From Nematostella vectensis (lineage: Eukaryota > Cnidaria > Anthozoa > Actiniaria > Edwardsiidae), in contig NC_064037.1 in assembly GCF_932526225.1 (NCBI RefSeq), positions 3,560,996 to 3,624,995 on the forward strand: 64,000 nucleotides of DNA, in the 5' to 3' direction. A program made the translations under genes and the position numbers. Below the pieces are notes generated by a model. That model ran no database searches, was not told where the DNA came from, and saw only the letters and a list, made by a program, of their open reading frames with translations. Below are positions 12,579 to 21,500 of this stretch, piece after piece. Position 1 is the first letter of the stretch. The number at the start of each line of letters is the position of its first letter.

Positions 12579-15500
12579 ACGGAAGCCACGTTGGTTTGTT
12601 TGACCACCACTTTATAAACCGGAAGTTAACACACACAAAAAAGTCATGTGACTGAATACAAGCAATTAAAGTCCAGCAATATCAAATGGTACGTTTTTGA
12701 AATGTTAATACTTAAGTTAAGTTACTTAAATTAAAGTACAAATTTTGATAGAGTACTTCTTATTCATTCATAGTTGATTAAATTTTTTCTTGAGTCGATC
12801 AATCGCTGAGAGTCTGAACTTAAACTGTAGTCTTCCTTTACCATAGAGTTACTATTTTTATTTATAATCATGGTGTACTAAAAATAAATCTCTCTGTCAA
12901 AACAATAATTTCTCGTGTCAATTATTCTATAGGTTTCCAAGCTAATTTTCAGACAAAAAGGCAAAAACATTTTCTCTACTTTGATTTTTGGTAAGAACAA
13001 TAAAGGTTGGCATTGTTTTTCTTTCTTTCTGAGTGGAAAATAATTTGTTTAGTTAATTTCACTTGAACAACTAGTTTACAAAGTCCTTACAAAGTAAATC
13101 TAGACATACATAATAAATCATAAAAATCAAACTAAATAAATTTAAGGTGTGGTGGGTATAGGGGGTCAATCTTAAAAACAGGAAAAGCTTCTGTGACCTT
13201 GCCCTAAAGGCTGGCACAGAGCTTATTTGGACGTCCATATTCTGACCACTCTGGGTAAGAATGAAAATGAAAAGCTCTGAAAATTAGACTAAACTTGGTG
13301 GTACATAAAATGGACTGAACTTGTCAGTACATAAAAAGAAATGAACAATTAACCCTTTCGCGCCCAGATACGGAATTTTCCGTATTTTGCTGTATGCCTC
13401 TTTGTCATTGGACAAAAAGACAAAAGGACTGCCTTATATGGAAACCTAACACGTGGAATCGATAGAGCATGAAATTCTTCACGTTTCTCTCTTACAGCTC
13501 AAGTCAGTACAACGAACTGTTCGTCATGAAATTTTTATCCAAAGTTAAAACTTTTTCGCGCGTTCGAAATCCATCCACGACCACGGACCTTGCCTTTAGA
13601 TCATGGACTTGACTCATGATATTTTGGGTGATTTTGATAGCGATTTAAAAGAGTTTTACGATGGCCGTGGGCTATTTCTAGCAGAAAAATGTCTGTATTT
13701 TGCGACCCAAAGACCAACTTTGGTACAGAACTGGTACTGCCATTGAGGAACAAGAAGCTACTCCATTCATCGGACCGAAGAATCATCCAAATAATGACTT
13801 TGAACTTTGTTTTTTTTTTATATTTTCATCATTCTGAATTGATTTAATTTCTTGTCAATCGAACAAACTTGTTTGAGGCGCTTCTAAATGGCAAAAAGGA
13901 AACGAAGAGAAAGATTCTGAGTGGTTTGAGAGCAACAGCGAACGATGCACGAACTAGCGGTGAATAAATTCAGCCACCATCTCGGTATTTTTGTAAGTAC
14001 TCATGGCACGGACTATTGCCAACAATTCGCAAATATTTAAGTGTTTCTCGTCCAGTTGGATATTGCAAAACCAATAGCAGCAAATAATACTTTCTTGCAA
14101 GCCTATTTTGGCCGTATCTGAACAACAATGCAGAAAATTCTTCCCAATACCATCTTGAATATGTTCAATAGTCACCACTCGTTCCGCTCGATGATGTTCT
14201 CAAATCCTCTTGTTGTTGTGCTATACTTGATTTATTCACAGATTATGGCCAATTGTCAGTCAATAAGACAATCATGAGCAAAAATGGACAGTTGAGTTTT
14301 GTTCAATCCATGAAATAAAGCCATTAAAAATATGAAATGAAATGACCATGCAAGCCGTGCTTTTATTGCTGCCATGTTGATGCTGTATTGTGTAGAAACG
14401 GTGCTGACATGACTATCACAACCAGCTCGCTTAAACCTGAAAAATAGCTATGTATAATGCTTGGATATGCTTCCCTAAAGAGTTAACTCTGGATCTTTGA
14501 AGTTAATTTCATGTAGTTTATCTGAAAACATGCATAAACTGGAACTAACAAATGACGAGCACGCGGTTAAATTGCGCTAAATTCAAAAAAGTTTGTCTTT
14601 GCCTGCTTATAAAAATTGTTGCAATACAATATTTGGAAAACCAGTACTTTATTCCGATCAATAATTATGTGGGCAATATTTGTTCTTACTATGTTGGCCC
14701 ATGAAATTCTAAGGAAAAAGAGAAAATCTATAAAAACTGAAGACCTGTTGTCATTTTGTGTGCGTCAGTCAAAAAAACTTGGGCGTGAAAGGGTTAAGTT
14801 ATCTATTCTTCAGGAAAATCAAACCAAAATTAAAGCAAAATGCTGTACCTCTGCAATTACTGCAGGTTTAGTTATGATCAAACCACCCCTGTAAGGCAGC
14901 CACTTTTACAACAGCTTACTGGCGTGTTTGCTGTTTTTCATGCAAATGCAAATGTTTGTAGGGCTTTACAGGGCTTGTTGACTGATAATGGACAAATTCC
15001 CCATACAAGATTATACTGAGTTATAGCATGGCCATTATGGGGCACTGGAAGAGACCAATCAGATAACTTTATACTGTACAACCTGATTCTTTGTAATTGA
15101 TTCAGAATCCTAGACATTTCTAGTAGAGAAATATAAACAGAAATTTACAGATTTCATGGTGAGTATTACTATGTTACTACATTTTATACACGAGCTAAAA
15201 AATCATAATTGCAAACAATATATAGGATTGCTGTGGCCTTCAAATCTTTTGTTGTGAAGCAAGCCCTCAACCTCATATTATTAATTATTAAAACAGCATT
15301 TGGAAAATTAGAATTCAAGCATTAAGATGGGAAACACCACATAACATTACCTGTAGGTGTCAAAGCTGGCAATGGGGTCTTTGCATGTTGACTGGAAACA
15401 CCACTGGTAGACTTTACTAGAGTTGTACGAATTGCCACTCCAGATGGGTCAAAGAGCTCGACACCAGCAACACCATCTGCATCCACAGACTTCACGAGGG

Positions 15501-18500
15501 CTGTCAGCTCCATGTCGAGGACCTGTTCTTGAAATAGAGCCTCTGATGTATCATCAGTACTTGAAGACACGTTATGTAGACAGCATTCTACTGCCTGAAG
15601 GCAAAATGGATATGTATGACACCACTATGTAAGAAAGAAATATAATCTCTACGGCAACTCTCTCTTACACACAGCATTATTACAATTCTCACAGGGCAAA
15701 TTTGTTGAGTTTCCCAATCATAGTTTCACCACCAATACTATTCATTGTTGCACTGTATTTTGGCTCATCACAAGTTTTATAGCCATATGAACAAAACAAT
15801 AATAATAGGATAAACAAGATTAGTTTCTTCATAAAATCAAAATAGCTGTAGAATTTTCTTCATTTCATACAACACAATGACACAATATACAAGCATAAAA
15901 CAAGTAACAAAAAAAAAATCAATGTCACAAATAAAACACAGTACAGCCTATGAATTCCTAAGAGAATGGAATAGCACAAAGTTACCTGCATGGGAAGTTT
16001 AGCAAACTCTGGTTTGAGAATCTTGGCCCTGGAGACAGGGATGACCTCAGCATTTCCGTAGTCAACATATAGCACTTCAATACTGTTGCCATGGACCTTT
16101 GTCACTACAGCACGGTACCACCCATCGTCTTCACTGAACCTGGCGACGCAAAATTGCCCAACCTGTGGCTTCTTCAAGGCTTCTTCACCTTCTCCAAGAG
16201 CCCGGTAGTGGCCTTCCAACAGGTCCATTACTTCATCTAACGCACTTGCTGACTGACTATCCTGAAGGTAGAACTTGGAAGAGCTGGTGATGGAGGTTAC
16301 TAGGCCGGGTACTTTGCTTCCTGCCTGCAGGGTGTGCTTGGGGATGGTGACAGACTGGATAAGCTGATCACGGATAGACTTGTGGGTCTCCATGGAGATA
16401 AGATCAACTTCAAATGTGCCTTCACTGCTGACTGCCTTTACTTGCATGTCAAAGGTCTTGTCAAACACTAGGTCACTAAACTGGGCTTCATTCACCTTGC
16501 TTATGTCACCAGTGAGACAACAAGGAACAACTTGCTCGGGCAGCTCGGCAAACTTGCTTGCTAGCATCTTGAGCCTGTTGTTTGGCAGCGTTTCAGAGTT
16601 CCCATAATCTATATACTGAACAGTTACTGTGTTTCTGCTCACTTCTAAGATTCTTGCTCTATACCAAGAGTCATCCTCAGTGTACCTGGCTGCACAGCAC
16701 ACACCTGGTTTAACTTCGGTCAAGACTTCCTGGCTGTCTGCCAGGGTGTTGTAGTGGTCATCCAGTGCAACCATCATTCTGTCGAGCTGTTCAGATGCTT
16801 TCATTACTTGACAATAGAACTGTGTCACTCCAACAACTGACGTAACGCACACATTTTCTCTTGCACCGGGTGCTAAGTTGGGTTTGGGGATGCTAACACT
16901 GCCAATCCCACTGGCTTTCTTAGACAAGAGTGGAGTCAGTAGATCCAGAATGTTCTCATTCTTGCCGTCAGCGGTATCATGAAGGGCTACAACATACCGG
17001 TGATTGATCTTGTCATAAGATGCTATCATAGCTACTAGTTCTTTCTCTGCAGTGACTTCATCAAATTTTTCAATCAGCTCCTGAAAAAAGAAAAAGAAAA
17101 AAAATCACACCACTTCCAAAACATCTGAAAAACATCAGCCAAGAAACCTTTTTGTCTTTATAAAGACATTTCTCTCTGATTTGACATTGAGGAGTGGACA
17201 GAGTGACACTGGAATAAAATAATACCAAGTTTCACAACCAATAACAGCAGCAGAGAAACAGGTTTGTCTTGGCAGTCTACCATGCTGTAATTTCAGAGTG
17301 CCAGTGTTCTTGGCGCAAGCATGAATAATAAGTTTAAAATAAGTTGGTTTTAAAACAAGGTTTTAAATAAGTTTGTACACAGTTCATTATTTTAATCAAA
17401 ATTACTAAAAAAATCATGAATATCATTAATTCAAAAATGAATTTCATTCCACTGTGGTGAAAAATCTGGAGAAAACACTGGGTATGTTGGCAAACCTTTG
17501 TAAAATGATGACTCTTGTTGAACCCAAGATGCTCCAACTCACAGCTGATGGCTTGTGCAGACAAACTCATAAATTCAGGCTTCATTGCTCTCAATTGCGA
17601 TGGAGGCATTATTTCAGAGTTACCATAGTCCACAAACTGAACTTCAACTTGGTTAGCTCGAGTTACACCTGTAACAAGGCCTCGGTACCAGCCTTCGTCA
17701 ACGCTGAACATGGCACAGCATGGTGTTCCTGGTAAAAGCAAGGATCCAAAGGGTTAGAAGCGGTAAGAGAAATATTGGTAAGTGCACTGAGCATTTCTTT
17801 GCCCAAATGCCTAAATAGTAAGGTTCACGTCAATCAGATGGTACTTTCTTACAGCCTTACAATACCGCTCTCGAACATGTGGACATATGTTCGCAAAATT
17901 GTTCGCGAAATTCGCGAACACCGTTCGCGAAATTCGCGAACAACGTTCGCGAAATTCGCGAACAACGTTCGCGAACAGCTGGTGTTCGCGAACAGACCGG
18001 GACAAACCGTTTGACAAACGGGAACTCGTTCCTCGTAACCGAAGACTTACAGTACTGATACTCACTTAAAATACATACAGGAGTTCTGCAAGCGATTCAA
18101 ATAAATTGTTCGTGTAAAAGTCAGCTGAGAGCTATGGTTATCGTTAAAATCAGAAACAACAAATTCAGTTATAGTCTGATATGCCTTCAGTTCAATTATT
18201 TGTAGACGATCAAGACAAGACACTTTCAAGTTTGAGAAATAAAGACGATAAAGATGGCGGATGAAAGCCAAAGCATGCGAAGGATTCGATCGTGGATTTA
18301 CGAGGGCAGACACAGGCAAAAAAGTTAGTTTATTCTTAAAAGCTTGCCTCGAAGAGGGAAGGAATGTCGATCGCTTGATATGCTTCGAAGATTGTCGAAT
18401 GTGACAACTGCTAGCGAATACTTTTGAACAGCGGGAAGCCATTTATTTAACAAATACTTGTATTACACACGGATAATTAATTTGGGGAAGGAATGCCGAT

Positions 18501-21500
18501 CGCTTGATATTCTTCGATGATTTTCGAATGTGTGAAAACTGCTAGCGAAGAATTGTGAAATTCTATTTGACATATACTTGTAATAAACACGGGAGAATGA
18601 ATGCCGATCGCTTGATATCCTTCGAAGATTTTCGAATGTGTGAAAACTGCTAGCGAAGAATTTTGAAATTCTATTTGACAAATACTCGTAATAAACACGG
18701 GAGAAGGAATGCCGGTCGCTTGATATCCTTCGAAGATTTTCGAATGTGTGAAACTGCTAGCGAAGAATTTTGAAATTCTATTTGACAAATACTTGTAATA
18801 AACACGGGAATATGAATGCCGATCGCTTGATATCCTTCGAAGATTTTCGAATGTGTGAAAACTGCTAGCGAAGAATTTTGAAATTCTATTTGACAAATAC
18901 TCGTAATAAACACGGGAGAAGGAATGCCGATCGCTTGATATCCTTCGAAGATTTTCGAATGTGTGAAAAGTGCTAGCGAAGAATTTTGAACATCGGAAAG
19001 CCATCTCTTTAGTTTGAGGAGGGAATGCCGATCGCTTGATATTATTCGAAGATTTTCGATTGTGTGAAAACTGCTAGCCAATCCTTTTGAACACTGAGAA
19101 GCCATTTATTTGACAAAAACTTGTATTAGACACGGGAGAATTTGTTTGGGGAAGTAATGCCGATCGCTTGATATTCTTCGATGATTTTCGAATGTGCGAA
19201 AACTGCTAGCGAAGAATTTTGAACCGCGGGAATCCATTTATTTGACAAAGCAAAGACTTGTACTAAACACGGGAGAAGGAATGCCGATCGCTTGATATCC
19301 TTCGAAGATTTTCGAATGTGTGAAAACTGCTAGCAAAGAATTTTGAATTTCTATTTGACAAATACTTGTAATAAACACGGGAGAAGGAATGCTGATCGCT
19401 TGATATCCTTCGAAGATTTTCGGATGTGTGAAAACTGCTAGCGAAGAATTTTGAACATCGGAAAGCCATCTCTTTAACAAAGACTTGTATTAGACACGGG
19501 AGAATTTGTTTGGGGAAGTAATGCCGATCGCTTGATATTCTTTGATGATTTTCGAATGTGCGAAAACTGCTAGCGAAGAATTTTGAACCGCGGGAATCCA
19601 TTTATTTGACAAAGCAAAGACTTGTACTAAACACGGGAGAATAAGTTTGAGGTGGGAATGCCGATCGCTTGATATTCTACAAAACCCGAAAAGAAAACAT
19701 TTATAGTAGAGCATGTTGTCGCTGACTCATGTATTCGAACACAAACGACTACTACTCACAGTTTTCACACATTCGAAAATCTTCGAAGAATATCAAGCGA
19801 TTGGCATTCCTTCCTCAAACTAATTCTCCCGTGTCTAATACAAGTTTTTGTCAAATAAATGGCTTCCCAGTGTTCAAAAGGATTGGCTAGCAGTTTTCAC
19901 ACAATCGAAAATCTTCGAATAATATCAAGCGATCGGCATTCCCTCCTCAAACTAATTCTCCCGTGTTTAGTACAAGTCTTTGCTTTGTCAAATAATGGCT
20001 TCCCGCTGTTATTAAGTCTTCGCTAGCAGTTTTCACACATTTCGAAAATCTTCGAATAATATCAAGCGATCGATCGGCGTTCCTTCCTCAAACTAATTAT
20101 CCTGTGTTTATTGCATGTCTTTTATCAAATAATGGCTTCCCGCTGTTATTAAGTCTACACTAGCAGTTTTCACACATTTCGAAAATCTTCGAAGAAAATC
20201 AAGCGATCGGCATTCCCTCCTCAAACTAATTCTCCCGTGTTTAGTACAAGTCTTTGCTTTGTCAAATAAATGGCTTCCCGCTTTTCAAAGTATTCGCTAG
20301 CAGTTAACACACATTCGACAATCTTCGAAGAATATCAAGGGATCGGCATTCCCTCCTCAAACTAATTCTCATGTGATAATTACATGTCTTTGTCAAATAA
20401 ATGGCTTCCCGCTGTTATTAAGTCTTCGCTAGCAGTTTTCTGACACATTTCGAAAATCTTCGGAGAAAATCAAGCGATCGGCATTCCCTCCTCAAACTAA
20501 TTCTCCCGTGTTTAGTACAAGTCTTTGCTTTGTCAAATAAATGGCTTCCCGCTTTTCTAAGTATTCGCTAGCAGTTAAAACACATTCGACAATCTTCGAA
20601 GAATATCAAGCGATCGGCATTCCCTCCTCAAACTAATTCTCCCGTGTTTAGTACAAGTCTTTGCTTTGTCAAATAAATGGCTTCCCGCTGTTTAAAAGTA
20701 TTCGCTAGCAGTTAACACACATTCGAAAATCTTCAAGGAATATCAAGCGATCGGCATTCATTCCCCAAACTTATATTTTGTCTAATACAAGTCTTTGTCA
20801 AATAAATGGCTTCTCGCTGTTCCAGCTGTTATTTTGCCCTGGATCACACGTTACCGTCCGTCAAACCGTTTATTTTGCATCTGTTCGCGAACAGCGTGTT
20901 CGTGAACAGTCTATATGTTCGCGAATTTCGCGAATGTTGTTCGGGAATTTCGCGAATGTCGTTCGCGAATTTCGCGAACGCTGTTCGCGAATTTCGCGAA
21001 CGTTGTTCGCGAAAGTTTCGCGAACAGTGTCCCTATGTTCGTGAGCGGTACTGTACTTCACAAAACCTCTAAAAAGACCATGATAACATAATAACAAAAA
21101 GGTTACTTCTGAAAATCATCCAACCTTAAAGCCGCATTGTCACCAGTTTACTTCCGGTTGATTATGCAACAATCTCTGATGTTTTTTAACGGAAAACGCG
21201 AAAAATATTTCAAAATATTGTGTTTATTGAAAGTTTTTTTGAGGATGTGATTGATAATTTAGAGCGGATGGTCTGTTTAATATCTCAAATTTTAATAGAT
21301 TTTTTTGTCTTTTGATGGTTGAGGTTTGCATCGGGCCTCCGGAAGTGAACTGGTGACAATGCGGCTTTAAGAGGCACTCAGCTACTATCTGTTTTCTGTT
21401 TCTTAAAGGTATATTAGACTTACCAACTCTTGGAGAGTTTATGTTGTCCTTTGGTCCAGAGTTTGCACAGTATTCATGAAGAGCATTCATAATGGAATCA

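Larger units (their letters stand above)
17860..21053. mobile_element. 3.2 kb fold-back (long inverted repeat) element, mariner-like ends
   Basis: Ends read CAATACCGCTCTCGAACAT (left) and, inverted, CAGTACCGCTCACGAACAT (right), each flanked by TA. Just inside each end is an array of GTTCGCGAATTTCGCGAAC-type palindromes (17886-17995 and 20880-21025). The body consists of two opposed tandem arrays of a unit carrying GCCGATCGCTTGATATCCTT, TTCGAAGATTTTCGAATGTG and ACTGCTAGCGAAGAATT. One orientation occupies about 18060-19690 and the reverse about 19740-20815, so the element can fold into a giant hairpin. No transposase ORF; ORFs across it are repeat translations. It sits inside Tudor intron 1. 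Confidence 0.8.

Noticed and set aside
18062-19714. Overlapping minus-strand ORFs with FASSFHTFENLRRISSDRH repeats
   Set aside because: Translations of the fold-back element's tandem unit; the same peptide appears in several frames and there is no transposase.
21224-21423. Extension of the Tudor exon 1 ORF past its donor
   Set aside because: It runs into the MITE at 21126-21370, and domain 4 is completed only by splicing to 17728.
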